A stretch of 64,000 nucleotides of DNA. Source: Ampullaceana balthica (taxonomy: Eukaryota; Mollusca; Gastropoda; Lymnaeidae). Location: contig CALYLW010001087.1 in assembly GCA_944989445.1 (NCBI GenBank), positions 1-64,000 on the forward strand. Direction: 5' to 3'. Position numbers and translations under genes: made by a program. Below the pieces are notes generated by a model, which worked only from the letters and a program-made list of their open reading frames with translations, made no database searches and was not told the DNA's origin. Of this stretch, positions 22,483 through 34,875 are shown piece after piece (within the stretch, counting starts at the first letter, position 1; the number at the start of each line of letters is the position of its first letter).

Positions 22483-23790
22483 GATTATTATCGCGGCAAC
22501 CTAGACCTAGCCTAGTGCCATTGCACACCAAATATGTCACGGCTACCAAGAGTGTCGTTGCCCATCATGTGTGTCGTAGAAAACCAAATGTGTGGTACAA
22601 CCTATTGTAAATTCTGCATGATCTAAAGTCGAAAGACACTAAAGAAAATGTCAAAATAAGGTTCGGTAAGCACGCTTACTTTAGTATATGGCGTGACTTC
22701 ACATCCTTCAACTTCAAGCTAGTTATTTTTATTTCAGAAAGTAACCAGTTACCCCATATGATCACGGGTATGCACTCGTTAGCTATCCTTAGTTTAAATA
22801 GTTGATATTAACTATAGCCTTAACTTTTTTTTGTTGAAATATTCAATATTTAAATTTTAAATTAGGTTTCAAAACGCATTATAGTGCATGATTATAACAT
22901 GATTATTTGATCATGGGATAAGTTACAATAAAAGTGTTGTCGTTTTAAAAACTAATGGATGTCATCTAAACTAAAACACGACATAAATTGTAACGTGTTG
23001 ACAGAACAACAAGTGATTTTAATGAATCCGCCCCTGCTTATCGTTCTCACAGCAATCCATCATCACTGACGTAACCTCAACTGTCAGCAACAACCGATCC
23101 ATTTTATCTATCGCACCAAATGGTTACAAACAGTCCGTGTACTATAGTGAGGGGCACGAGCAAAAGGTGGCCAAGTTTATAGGGTAGATAACCGGCTAAA
23201 CCAAACCAATTTCTACATGACTCGACATTTCATGTTTGATTCTTTTGAGGATTCTGAAGAGATATAATGCGTTTCTGGATTTATGTTTGGAATAAACCTT
23301 ATTTTGTGTCGGTTATTATGTCAAATGTCAAACACCAGCAACAAAATGGGGGGGGGGTCATTTGTGTTTTTTTTAAATTGTCTTTTTACACTAAATTTTA
23401 AGATACAAGTAAACAGTTATTTCTTCGTGTTCGGTTTTTTCACGAATAATATTTTTGGCTGTATAGTTACAAGTTACAGTCTTATATTCGCTGCTAGCAA
23501 TCATTTTAGTTTAACGGACGCTGGATGAATAGGGCCCCGGTTCGAATTGCAGCCAGGGGCCCCATGCAGTCTTTATCCGCCCCTGACAAAATGGCATCAA
23601 TAGGACGATGGAAGTTTGAAACTATTTACAGCAGCAAAGTACTTAATGCTTGTCATATACTTGAGTTAAGCGCCCAAATCCCGTTTAAATATATGACATA
23701 TGCAGTTGTGTAACAACGGGTTGGCATCGGGGGAGTTGCCAAGGGTACCAGCTAAAAAAGGTGCCACTAAATCTCTAATTTTTAAATTTT
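22483..23790. other. Intergenic, nothing recognised
   Basis: AT-rich. Near 23520-23600 a GGTTCGAATTGC box-B-like word and CAGGGGCCCC suggest an old SINE or hAT scrap, too little to call. 23730-23790 resembles 57870-57915 (GTGCCACTAAAT / GTGCCGCTAAAT) and may be the edge of the hAT repeat described at 24.3-25.7 kb. Confidence 0.4.
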
Positions 23791-23804
23791 TATTTAAATA
23801 AATA

Positions 23805-24273
23805 CAGTCGGACCTCTCTAAGTCGAACTCAAAAGAACCCGAAAAATAAATTCGACTTACGGAGTTTTTGAGTTAGGGAAAATGGCGTAAAAGCCGCCGA
23901 TTAATCAAGGACAATGTAGATATTGAGAGGTGGGGGGAACAGCCATACCATCTAGTAGGCTTGACAGGAAAGAGAGGCGGTGTCTATGTTTCATATGAAA
24001 GGAAGCCAACTTGCTTTGACATGCCGACACAAGCCCGTGAGAGGAGACACCTTCCCTCCACTCCCCCACTGTACTCCCTCCACAGTGAGATGGGGGGAGT
24101 AAGATTTTTATTTCCTGTCAAGCCTTTTGGCCGCTATGACTGATTCCCCCCCCCCTCTCAATATCAACATTGTCCTTGATTAATCTGCGCCTATTACGCC
24201 AGTTTCCCTAACTCGAAAAAGCTGTAAGGCAATTTTTTTTCTCCCTCGAGTTCGACTTAGAGAGATCCGACTG
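23805..24273. mobile_element. pogo-like fold-back MITE
   Basis: The left end CAGTCGGACCTCTCTAAGTC is matched on the right by the complement of GACTTAGAGAGATCCGACTG. TA flanks at 23803-23804 and 24274-24275. The 469 bp fold back over much of their length: GGCTTGACAGGAAA / TTTCCTGTCAAGCC and ATTGAGAGG / CCTCTCAAT also pair. No frame of interest. Confidence 0.85.
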
Positions 24274-24279
24274 TAATAG

Positions 24280-25742
24280 CAACACGTCAATATGCCAGCT
24301 AAAAGAGGTGCTGAGCTGAAGTCGTTGGAGTGTTACTTAAATTTACTTTTAATTGTGAGCTTCTATTGTTTTTATTTGTAATACACTTTACTTCTAGTTT
24401 TACTGTATTCCTCATTAACGCAACAATATCCGTTTTATCCACCAATTTATTTGGTATTATTTAGTAAATACTAAACTGCAAATTAGTATTGTTCATGTCT
24501 TATGCATTTTTAAATCCCTTATATTAACTTCACCGCCGTCTCTGTCTCTCTGTCGTGATCTCTGTCTCTCTGTCTTGGGCGGGTGGAAAAACAAATGTCA
24601 AAAATGACCCACTTCCCGTGAAGCCATCGAGCTAAAATTTGGCACATGGATCCGTGTCACCTAACAATGCATCTTATCAAAATTTCAGATCGATTAAAGG
24701 TACCGCAATTAAATTAATGCATTTTTAGTTTATCTCTATACGAGGTATGTAATTCAATTTAACGGCTTGTTATTGTTTTTTTTTCTCGTGACAGCTCAGT
24801 TCCGGCGTTGACGCGATGTACCGGGGTGCTTTTGTTTACATTTTACGTGTCACGCTGAGCTCGGTCCAGCGATCGGTGACCAGAACGTTCCCCTTCCCCC
24901 CTCCCCAGCCCCGGGGTTATAAAGCAAAGGGAGTTAAGACATATTCAGTCTGTAAATGTTTGTCGCGTTTGAACATATCCCATACTTTTAGTTATGTCTC
25001 ATATATAAGGGATTCATAGTCAAAAACTTTGTTTTTACGGGTTGTTTTTTTTTAAATCCCTTATATTAATTTCACCGCCGTCTCTCTCTGTCTTGGGCGG
25101 GCGTAAAAACAATAGTCGAAAATTACCCCATTTCCGTAATGCCATCGAGCTGAAATTTGACACTTAGGCTCGTGTCACCTAACAATGCATCGTATCAAAA
25201 ATTCAGATCGATCGAACGTACAGTTATTAATTTCATGCATTTTTAGTTTATCTATATAAACTATATGTAGCGGTCGCTATTGTTTACATTTTACGGGTCA
25301 CTTGACTTCACGCCAGCCATCGGTGAACACATCTCGTGTTGTAACCAGGTGGTTTACACCAGGAGTTGAGTTAACGCGTTGACGCAACCCTTCCATGTCC
25401 AAACCCCCTCCCCCTTCCCCAAGTTTTTAAAGCCAGGGGAGATCATTTCGGTTTCAGTCTGTAAATGTTTGTCGCGTTTGAACATAATCAATACTTTTAG
25501 TTATGTCTCATATATAAGGGATTTATAGTCAAAAACTTTGTTTTTACGGGGTTGTTTTATTATATTCATGTTGTATGAATGCCACTGTCAGACTACATTA
25601 TTATTGTCATAAATAAAATACATATGAGAAATTCAATTATTATTTCTAACAAATAAAAAAATCGCTAAGCTGAAACTTGTTAATCTATCAGGGCGCCAAA
25701 AATAAATTAGCCAAGGGCGCCAAAAACCTAATTACGCCTCTG
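24280..25742. mobile_element. Old hAT copy interrupted by tandem Helitron-like units
   Basis: 24410-24510 and 25560-25742 together match 59057-59338, which is continuous there: TTAACGCAACAATATCC, then ATTCATGTTGTATGA, then AGGGCGCCAAAAATAAATTAG. The right end CCTAATTACGCCTCTG (to 25742) is a hAT terminus (complement of CAGAGGCGTAATTAGG). The left end is not clear. Confidence 0.65.
24515..25557 (+). mobile_element. Two head-to-tail Helitron-like units
   Basis: Copy 1 is 24515-25056 and copy 2 is 25057-25557. Each starts TCCCTTATATTAA, preceded by AAA. Shared landmarks in order: CACCGCCGTCTCT, TCTTGGGCGGG, CCATCGAGCT, CCTAACAATGCAT, GTTTACATTTTACG and TCTGTAAATGTTTGTCGCG. Both then stop at the same point after AAACTTTGTTTTTACGGG. 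The last part is homologous to the interior of the Helitron at 30189-30532, so both appear 3'-truncated at the same site. Confidence 0.7.
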
Positions 25743-25979
25743 GACAAATGTATCATCATGTCATCCGAAATACGCAACATTACAACACCTTTCAACAACG
25801 TCTATTGATTAAACTTCTATATAATCACATGGACAGAGATATTGAAAAGATTAATTGGTAAAGAAAAGTCAAGTAAAGCCCTTGATATTGGCTCATATAA
25901 TAATGATATAATTTAAATATTTAAACTCCAACGGTGCTTTATATAAGAATAGTAAATAATATAACATAATCCCATTTTC

Positions 25980-26165
25980 AGACCATGGCGGCCTATAGGG
26001 CAAGTGAAGTAGCCTTCACAAGTTTCATTGAGCCACCACTAACGAGCAGGGGATTGTTCGGCTAGCACAATGCCCCGGCGGCCATGCCAGTACCGAGGCA
26101 CGAACCCATGACTCGAGTTAAGCCCCGGTTCTACAGACCACCGCGGTACCACTTAGACCACCGCG
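25980..26165 (-). mobile_element. tRNA-derived SINE-like repeat
   Basis: Read on -, the right part has a box-A-like TGGTCTAAGTGGT (26160-26148) and a box-B-like GGGTTCGTGCCT (26107-26096), about 40 nt apart as in RNA polymerase III promoters. A non-tRNA body follows toward 25980. The GC-rich block is sharply bounded by AT-rich sequence. It could alternatively be a decayed tRNA gene. Confidence 0.5.
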
Positions 26166-26512
26166 CCCACAATAAGAATAAATCTCACATAAATATCAAT
26201 TCATTCAATTTGAAAACATGTATATCCTAAATACAACATATAATGGCATTATTAAGCTACGTTCGTCGTTTAAAGAAATGATTGATTGTTGTTTAATTAA
26301 TTTTGAAAGTATAGTTTGAAGGTATGTAAGCAAGACTGTTTACATTTTAAGTTTCAATGCAAAATGAATAACAGTTGCTTTAGCTAGACACAATGAGAGC
26401 GAAGACCTCGTTTTGAATTCGTCATAACTTCATTTTCTTTCCTGCTACTCCCGACAATTTCCTAAACTAACAGATCACAACTGTGAAACTCGTTTATATA
26501 TAGGTAGTCTAA

Positions 26513-26516
<4 letters not shown>

Positions 26517-26599
<83 letters not shown>
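26517..26599. repeat. (TA)n microsatellite
   Basis: About 80 bp of uninterrupted TA. Confidence 0.97.
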
Positions 26600-26601
<2 letters not shown>

Positions 26602-28625
26602 ATACATTTACTTCAAAAAATTGTGACGATTATGTATCGTATAATTTAAAGCTCTACCTGTATGAAAGTACAATTACATTTCACAATTCTCACTCCACAC
26701 ATGCCTCTGTGCTCAGTTCAAGAAGTAATCCTTTTATGTCGTAGGTGACAACACGACTGCGAGATACTGGCCCGACTTTCCACCGAACAATGCACGCTAT
26801 TATTATCATTGTCAAATCACGATACAGGATTTGCAAGCGAGTCAACTTACTAATGAGTTTCCTCAAAGACTGTGACGACCCTTGAATGCTCAGGTATGTT
26901 TCTTAAACACACAAAAGCATTCACAAACACACACACACATAGAAACACACACATACACACAAGCGTGCACAAGTAGACCAAAAGAATTAAAAGAAAACAA
27001 AACAAATACCTGCCTACAGTAAAATTATATCGGCATAGCCTCCGAGGATCTCCGTCTCTGCGCACACCTGTAGCAGGTAGCGCGTCATAGATCGGTTGAC
27101 AAGTTGAGAGGGTTGTTGCCCAACTAAGACGATCATCGGGTCAGCGCCAGAGGCGGAACACCCAACCAAAAAAAAACCACACACAAAAACTTGAGACCAC
27201 CACACAAAAATTAAGACACATGATCGAAAGCCGGTATAACAAGGAATATTATTTGAGCTTGTATATATCTTTCATTGAATTTCCTATCCATGCATGACTA
27301 CGGTCTTCAGATATTTCTTTTAAAGCATTTCATTAGCTAATCTAAGCATTTGGACGCAGGAGAATTTCCACCTTATTTTTCAGTCACCACTTCCTCCACC
27401 CCCTCCTCACAATCCGGACACAACTTATTTAGGGACACCGTTTGACTGTGGAATGAACCCAGTCACTTGACACGTCCGATTGACCTCTGAAACCTCATAA
27501 ACCACCGCGACCCTTTTTGTTAGTCAACGACAATGCCAAGGTTCCCCTAACTTTATTTTTACTTCAATACTTCTACCCCGCCCCCATCCCACATCCGGTA
27601 TGCGAATCTACAGCTTAAAATATTTAAAGAACCTTTCTCTTGCGGTTGTAAGCCCATTGAGCATTTTGTGGTCGCTAGACACTATCTAGCGCTACTGAGG
27701 TAAGCCAGGTTTTTATTTGTGTACAACCGTCCCAAACAACACTTGCCGGGTATTTCCATGTGCCGTGACCTGAACAACACGGTAAGGAAGCGTCACACAT
27801 TCAAATGTTCAGAGGAGTCTTATCGCTGTCCACAATGCCGTCAGTTCTTTAAACGCATTGACCTCACCAGTCCCCCATGCACTGAACAATGACCTCAAAA
27901 GCTGTCACGTGATTTCAAGACCAACGTTCACCCCAAACTTTCAAGATGTTTTTATTTTGTTTACTCAAAGTATACAACATGATTATTGTCAAACTGGGAA
28001 ACTTCTTACCTGAGTCCCTAGTACCCATGCGGTGGCTGGCCTTCATTGTATGCTTGCTTTTATTAATTGCCTTATCCCCTTAAACAGCCCGCCACCTCAA
28101 AACTCTATGACACATTTACGTGTTAGAAAACCACTGTGATGCAATCGATATTCTAGTCGGAATTCTCAACTCATTTAACTATTGTGTGTTCCGATACAAC
28201 AGCATAAAACAACAATATATACATGTTTAAGTGATAAATGAGAATGGAAAAAGGCTTCTGGAACTGTGCTGCTCACGAGGCTTGTGTGTGACAAACACTT
28301 TCTTCAAGGACAAGGATATACACCAAGTATCTTGGAGACACCCTTGATCGCGCCAATGACACCAGCTGGACCTCATCATCACCAGGCGTGCACAACTAGC
28401 TAGCGTCCTACTCACCCGCAGCTATCATAGCACACACATATAAGTGTGTATAAAAGAACACAGACGCGCATACAACACAAAGAATTAAGTTATAGATTAA
28501 ATGATAAGGTAGACACATTTTGTTTCCGTATCGCAGTATTTCTAGCAACTTCCCGCCGTGCATTTAGTTGGGAGGTAGGGCGGATTTTCCATTTCATTGT
28601 GACACTAACATTTTCAAATTGTATA
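26600..28625. other. Intergenic, nothing recognised
   Basis: AT-rich with a CA-rich patch (26925-26965) and several moderately GC-rich stretches (27050-27150, 27650-27900, 28300-28420). I see no exon with supporting splice sites and no transposon ends. Confidence 0.4.
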
Positions 28626-28629
28626 TATA

Positions 28630-28913
28630 TGCAAGCAACAAAGTCCGTCCAAGGACGTTCCGCCACCATTCGGTGGCATGTTGTAACTCCCCTCCAACAG
28701 CCGTCTCGACCGGCATTACATGTGCATCGCGTCAAAAATACTATTTATTATAGTTAAAATAAATAACTCGTAAAAACAGAGCTTTTAACTATAAATCCCA
28801 ACGCGCATAATTCAAAATAACGTCTTGGAAAAAATACTGCACCAAAAATAACTCGTTTTGAACGTCCGCGTAAATGGCGTAAATGTGTTCAATACGATTG
28901 GCTGTAGGAGTCT
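28630..28913 (-). mobile_element. Helitron copy, 5'-truncated
   Basis: Nearly identical to 30189-30470: AACAAAG(T/C)CCGTCCAAGG, GGTGGCATGTTGTAACTCCC, CAAAAATACTATT and GATTGGCTGTAGGAGTC. It breaks off exactly after GTAGGAGTC, where a hAT fragment begins. Read on -, its 3' end carries the GTCC-TT-GGAC hairpin. Confidence 0.75.
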
Positions 28914-29045
28914 ATGGCGCATTAAGGGGGGGGGGTTGAACGGGCTAAAGCCAGGGGCCCCCGATGACTTAGGGGCCCACCAATTTAGTATAATTATAGT
29001 AAATGTGGACAAATGTTTGCATGAATCCCTAAAAATATCATAAGT
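28914..29045 (+). mobile_element. hAT fragment related to the 37.5-40.0 kb element
   Basis: TTGAACGGGCTAAAGCCAGG, GGCCCACCAAT, GCATGAATCCCTAAAA match, in reverse orientation, 39475-39590 of the large hAT. No ends are present. Confidence 0.6.
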
Positions 29046-30188
29046 TAAATAAATTAATAAAATCTTATCTATTATGGGTACCTAACACAATATTATTTTT
29101 TCCAGCAAGATAGTATCTTTTAAAGCTACAAATCTTTTCTCGAAAAACTGCAACAACACAAAAATAATTGTCCTTTATATATTTGTGTGCGTTTGTTGAG
29201 AGATTCAATGACATGGAGTATATTCACAGCGCCCCTGTTTAAACAAAACATTAAAAAGAAATAAATTTAAAGTAACCCAATGCCAGAACTCTAGCCCAGA
29301 TTACCGTACACCGTATTCTCTCGGCCATTACTCCATGCTGTGATTCGCGACACCACTCCTTATCATATGACATTCGATAAACTAAAATTTTATGACACGT
29401 GGCTCAAAAATCTGGGACAAAGAAGGTGGAATGTACGTTGGCGAGTGTTTAAGGATTTGGCGGTTATTTCGTGTTAACACAATTGATGTTATCTCAAATT
29501 GCGCTTTGACCAAACTTCTTTAATTTTCCTGCTGGGACTTTTTGACGACCATGTTTTGACACTTGTACATACTGTTTTGTATGTTTGGAAGGTCTAGACT
29601 CTAGACTGTTATGTCATCTTATTTGAAGTTGGAATGGTTTGTTTGTTAAGCCCGGTGAGACAGACTATAGACTGGAGTAAGCTACAACGAATCGTAAATA
29701 ACGTCTTATAAATAAATAAATAAACAAGGGAGAGAAACAAACATTATATTTTATTGGTGGTGTATCGGATTTCGCCTCCGGCTCCGGCAATCGAGAATGA
29801 TAAATAATGTGATCGATTAAAATTCGATTAAAATTTAAGAAAATATTTCTATTTTTCTTCTTCCAATTTATTAATAATTTATATTTTTTGTTACTTACAT
29901 ACTTTTCCCTCGTAATATTATTTATTAAGATGTGCATACGTAAACAAAAAGTTTTTTCCCTTATTTCTTGCACAGCAGAACGAATTTGCTGTGTTAAGTC
30001 TCAAAATTTGGGAGCCATGGAATTACCACGACTTAACCGATTTCGCGAAATAATGAATCACCATTTAACGGGATATATATAAGCATTATAAATAAAAACT
30101 AATCGAAATTAATCGATTTATCGATTTAATTTTTTCCCGGTTAATCGAACACATTTTTTTAATCAGTAACGCCCTAATATAATATATA
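29046..30188. other. Intergenic, nothing recognised
   Basis: AT-rich. 29990-30180 contains ATCGATTTATCGATTTAATTTT words like those in the BED-hAT relics at 50.2-51.9 kb, probably a decayed relative. Confidence 0.4.
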
Positions 30189-30532
30189 CGAGCAACAAAG
30201 CCCGTCCAAGGACGTTCCGCCACCGTTCGGTGGCATGTTGTAACTCCCCTCCAAAGTCGTCTCGACCGGCATTCCATGTGCATCGCGTCAAAAATACTAT
30301 TCATTATAGTTAAAATAAATAACTCGTAATAACAGAGCTTTTGACTATAAATCCCAACGCGCATAACTCAAAAAAAGTCTTGGAAGAAATACTGCACGAA
30401 AAATAACTCGTTTTGAACGTCCGCGTAAACGTGTTCAATATGATTGGCTGTAGGAGTCATATGTGTTTGAGGGACCAATCGCTATAGATGACCGGACAGA
30501 ACGGACAGAAAATGGCCTTTCATTATATAGGA
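30189..30532 (-). mobile_element. Complete non-autonomous Helitron
   Basis: Read on -, starts TCCTATATAATGAAAGGCC (5' TC) and contains GACTCCTACAGCCAATC. It ends with hairpin GTCC-TT-GGAC, then GGGCTTTGTTGCTCG followed by T. Comparing the ends of the copies at 28.6, 30.2 and 59.9 kb (GCTTG, GCTCG, GCCAG) gives a consensus GCTAG, the expected CTAG. 344 bp, no frame. Confidence 0.75.
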
Positions 30533-32065
30533 TGATTTATAAGGATTTATTTCTGTAATTGTAGCACAAGTTACAAATTAACTCATGCTGTCAGAATATC
30601 CGATGTTGCTACTTTTATTGATTCCTGTAAAATTATACATCAGCTTTTTTGTGTTTTTTGTTTTGTTTTAAATTTCAGTGTGTAAATTTAGCTTAGATAT
30701 TTCTTCGAAACTGTAGAACTGTAAGCCGAATTTTAAAGAGGAAAAATTGTTCTCCTTTCTTGTGTTTCATGGAGGGCATAGCAGAAAATGATAACTCGCA
30801 GAAATAAGCAGTTGAAAAGCCCAACAGAAGCTTCTCAACCATATATAGCCTGGGACGCATTTGCGATTTGAGGCTCCTTTTTTGTCCACGTTAACTTCCT
30901 TCTTGAGAATTATCACTTACCGTAACTTGAACTTTTGCTTCGGTATGCGGCTTTGTTCTTCAAATGAGCTTAACGCCCTGTAGAGTTACACCACATTCGT
31001 GTCGTTAAATCCAGTTTATATATATCTATATATATATATATATATAACGTTGTTTTAATGATGCTGGTGCCGAGGCAATATGGAAAAGCTTTTCACCGTG
31101 GCGATACCAGTCTCCAGACCCATTAAATCTCGTAGCTGAGAAGTTGTCATTGTTCCTCGATACTTTAAGACTGCGTCAATTTTTTCGCTGCTTCTACTCA
31201 ATTGACACCGTATCACATCTTTCATCAGGCGACTGTGCCTGAGTTTGGTGGGTTTTTTTTGTTTTTTTTGTGAGCTGCGTTGCATTGTTGATTTATCTCT
31301 TCTAAACACACCCTTCCGTGTTCGCACCAGAATAACGATCTTATGAAAATTAAATCAAAATCCACAATAAGGACCTAAACAATTATTACGATAAAAACGG
31401 AGATGGTTGTAAGTGTTTTAACGACCTATTGCCGCACAGTGCGTACTTAATCCCCGGCTATTAAAATCCTTACTATTAGAACGATTAGACTTTTTGCTGG
31501 CCACGGGTGGAGCCCAAGTTTGGCGTTTGATAAGTTTCCATGGAGAAGTTAGCGGATGGCACTGTCGAGAGAAATTAGCTGTACAATCAATTCTATCATG
31601 TTTTGTAGCTTGACGAATACAGGGTCGAATACAGGATAATATTAGGGGTTAATGTTTAGTCCCATTCGGTACACGGTGCTTGTATATTTAACTATATTTA
31701 ACGCATTTTTATTATGACGCGGTATTTGGGGATGTGACGTAGTCACTTTTAGGTAGTCGAGATATAGAGTAAAACCATAGATGTTGAAGAAGAAGGGCGT
31801 ACCTTGTAGCGAGATAGATATTAAACTTATGTATATTTCTGATTGTTGTTGATTGAGTTATAGCCCTGTCTTATGTGGTCCTACCATTATTATAAACTAG
31901 ACCGTAACATACAGCTTTGGCATTTTATGGAACAACATTTAATATCCAAACTTAAATAAACTTAAAAAAGGGAAAATCATTTTGGCTAAGTTGCTGAAAA
32001 TTTTTTTAAAGTTTAAATCCCTTCTAATGTTTATATACAAGTTCGCACACCACTATCTACCCAAA

Positions 32066-32066
<1 letters not shown>
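30533..32066. other. Intergenic, one unexplained open frame
   Basis: On - at 31327-31055 a 90-codon frame, rich in Lys/Arg/Ser with QLRDLMGLETGIATVKSF and ending in HQHH, lies in a slightly GC-richer block. No domain recognised; it may be a fragment of an unknown transposon gene. The rest is AT-rich without features, apart from a short TA run at 31020-31048. Confidence 0.3.
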
Positions 32067-32069
<3 letters not shown>

Positions 32070-32153
<84 letters not shown>

Positions 32154-32189
32154 GTATATATATGTATATATATGTATATATATGTATAT
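32070..32189. repeat. (TA)n with (TATATATATG)n tail
   Basis: Pure TA to about 32140, then TATATATATG repeats immediately next to the 5' end of a Helitron. Helitron ends in this window are repeatedly fused to TA microsatellites. Confidence 0.95.
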
Positions 32190-32631
32190 AAAACTATATA
32201 ATTTGCAATTGTCACGCAAGTCAGTCTATCCTGCTACTAATTTTAGGAAGCGGGGAAAACCAAATTACTGCACCAATGCATCAAAAGGTGTGCAAATTAA
32301 AAATGCACTGTAAAAAATATAATATTGCGTCATTGTTTTCGCTCATATTTTAATTTTGGAAAAGGGATCAATGTAAAAATATAATTTGATGATGGTTAAT
32401 TATAAAATTTAAAAAAATAAACGGGGCGCCTCAGGCGCCCTGCAACCCCTATTATAAAATACTTTGTGTACATTTCAGAAAGTTTAATATTTCGTATTTA
32501 TCAAACAAGGACAAGTGTTAGTTGGGCTTTTGAAAAAGGTCGGTGCCATAGGCACCCTAAAAAGTGCATTTTTTATAAAATAAAAAGATTTCAGCTGAAA
32601 ACTTCCGTCATTTTTTACGGGTGTACACTAG
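32190..32631 (+). mobile_element. Non-autonomous Helitron (CCGTCA hairpin family)
   Basis: 5' part TTGCAATTGTCACGCAAGTC, body with GGGGCGCCTCAGGCGCCCTG hairpin, ACAAGGACAAGTG and GTGCATTTTTTATAAAATAA. The 3' end is CTTCCGTCATTTTTTACGGG, then GTGTACACTAG (CTAG 32628-32631). Its closest relative is 49749-50200 in the opposite orientation. Confidence 0.75.
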
Positions 32632-32639
32632 TATATATA

Positions 32640-33175
32640 TATTTACGCTCAATTATGTATGACTGACTCACGCCTAACTCTAAGGGACATCACTCTGCTT
32701 TTTTTTAAAATTGGAAATATAGACTTAAAAATCATAATCATTTTGGTTTCCAGATTATCATTAACCAAACAACGCAGGCATCTTTGACGTCAGCATTTGT
32801 GTTTTAAACAGTGCTGACTGACTCAAAGAGTTATTTTTTGGTGCAGTAATTTGGTGCGCTGCTTTCTAAAATTAGTAAAAAAAATCGTTTGGTGATTAGC
32901 ACTGTAAAAAAAAATTATATAAATACTTTGTGTACATTTCAGGAATATTTCCTATTTATCATACAAGGATAAGTTACTTTGGCTTTTGACCAAAACAAGT
33001 AGGCGCCGCAGGCGCCCTACAACCCCTATTATAAAATATATTGTGTACATTTAAGGAAGTTTAATATTACGTATCTATCATACAAGGACAAGTTAGTTAG
33101 GCTTTTGAAAAAAAATGTGTGCGCCATAGGCGCTCTAAAAAAAAAGAGGCGCCACGGCACCGCAGCACAACCTAG
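32640..33175 (+). mobile_element. Non-autonomous Helitron (GGCGCC hairpin family)
   Basis: 5' part TTTACGCTCAATTATGTATG and GGGACATCACTCTGC. The body has TTTGGTGCAGTAATTTGGTG and two ACAAGGA(T/C)AAGTTA segments. The 3' end is GGCGCCACGGCACCGCAGCA, then CAACCTAG (CTAG 33172-33175). Same family as the array at 53.8-57.0 kb, but on the other strand. Confidence 0.75.
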
Positions 33176-34295
33176 TATTTTAAAGATTACAGAAAGCTGC
33201 ATTAGTTATAACAATGATAATTTTAGAAGAATGTTGCAACCATTTCATAATTTCTGTGGTGCCATAAATATTACTACTAAATTTTAAGACTTATATGGTT
33301 TTCGATAGCATTCAATTTTAAAAATAAAACAAGGGGCATGAGTGACGGGAATAAACTGATTAAATCTTTAAGTCTAACATAAAAATCGTTTAATCAAGAA
33401 AAAATATTTGATTTCCATTACGTGTTGACGAAACATTGCAAACATTTACTTAAATTTAATCTCGTGAAATTATCGTGAGATTACACGGAACGAGACATGC
33501 TGCTGTGACGCCATCAAGGCTAGACGGCTGCCGCCCATCAGTCAAACAATATACGAGATCGATGTGAAAATCAATAGAATAATTAGCCTAATCGGTATCT
33601 GATTTGTTCGGTTCGAGTCGAGTCGATCGACCCCGTGTGTGCATGTGAGAAGAACAGATTGACGAATTTAAGGGTGTGTGGCGTGGGGGGGGGGAGGTGT
33701 TTGGATAACGTCATGGACGGGATTATGATGGTGTTGAAAGGGTGTGAGGAAAATGACAGGATTTTTTGTTGTCTTCTCTAATTGAGAATTAGGAGATTGG
33801 AGAGCCGATTGCACGACAAGAATGAACGGAGTCATCAGGTGAGATGAGTGTTTGTACAACAATACTTCTTTTGTTAATGTGGTGTTGTCAGTTGCCAGGA
33901 GGGGGGGGGTGCTGCAATGGAAGGAAATATTCGTGACTTCGTCAGTCGAGTGGTACGAGAAGCGTTTAGTCACGTGTTTGACGAGCCTCGGGGGAAGGAG
34001 GTGTGGGAAAAGAAATGTCGGTGGGGACGGGAAATTTATGGAACACGATGACGCCATCTGGTCTGATTGGGATTATTCCTCAAGTTTCTTTTCCCCCTAT
34101 GTTTGATATCGTCTAGCCTCGTAATGCAGAATAAATTAGATGGAAGTGACGTCATTGTCGGTCTCGAGCGCCCCCCCCCCAAAAAAAAACACCTCCCGAT
34201 CGGAAACACGTTGTACGTCATGAACCTAAAGTATACCACTATTGCCACTATTGGATGCATTTTATTTGTTTTGCAGTAATGCTCTAAAATAAATT
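33176..34295. other. Intergenic, nothing recognised
   Basis: AT-rich to 33480, then a moderately GC-richer stretch to about 34200 with G- and C-homopolymers (33686, 33901, 34170). No supported exon. Confidence 0.4.
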
Positions 34296-34299
34296 CAAA

Positions 34300-34545
34300 G
34301 ATACAAAGCCACTTTATTCCCTTAAAAAGCCAATTTATTCCAGTACAAAGCCAATTTATTTCAAAATGCCAAGCTAGCTTTCAGCAATGCAAATTAAACT
34401 TATTCCAACACAAAGCCAATTTATTCCAATACAGAGACAATCCATTACAAAGCAATTTATTCAATTTATTTCAATACAAACAAAATTAATTCCAACAGAA
34501 GGCCAAGTTATTCCTTACAAAGCCAATTTAATTACACAAAAAACA
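34300..34545. repeat. Degenerate about 25-bp tandem repeat
   Basis: Variants of ACAAAGCCAATTTATTCCA recur about ten times with irregular spacing. Confidence 0.7.
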
Positions 34546-34622
34546 AAAACAAAAAAATATATCGTCAAGCAACGGGATAAACAATAAATGGAAACAATTT
34601 TATGGGACCGTTATTTTGATAA

Positions 34623-34875
34623 CTAGTGTATTACACGTCAAAAAATGATGGAAGTTTTCAAAATAAATACATTTCAGCTGAAATCTATTTATTTTGAAAA
34701 TAACAGAATAAAAAGTAATGTAATACAGAACTTATTTTATTCGTTTATTTTCATATTGCACAATTTTATGTGGAACGTTCGAAAAGAGTTATTTTTGGTG
34801 CAGTAATCTGGTGCGCTGCTTTCTAAAATTAGGAGCGTCACGGACAGACGTGACATACTACATTGCAATTATGTA
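34623..34875 (-). mobile_element. Non-autonomous Helitron, short copy
   Basis: On -, the end reads ATTTTTTGACGTGTAATACACTAG (CTAG at 34623-34626). The interior shares GTAATACAGAACTT, ATATTGCACAATTTTATGTG, GAACGTTCGAAAAGAG and GGTGCAGTAATCTGG with the copy at 19575-19832, in reverse orientation. Confidence 0.7.

Noticed and set aside
23520..23600. tRNA gene suggested by GGTTCGAATTGC
   Set aside because: Box B-like word only; no acceptor stem or convincing box A at the right distance.
32031..32219. Ile/Tyr-repeat frames on both strands
   Set aside because: Translation of a TA microsatellite.
33600..33630. tRNA T-arm-like GGTTCGAGTCG
   Set aside because: No cloverleaf can be drawn around it; the sequence is a short GAGTCGAGTCGATCGA repeat.
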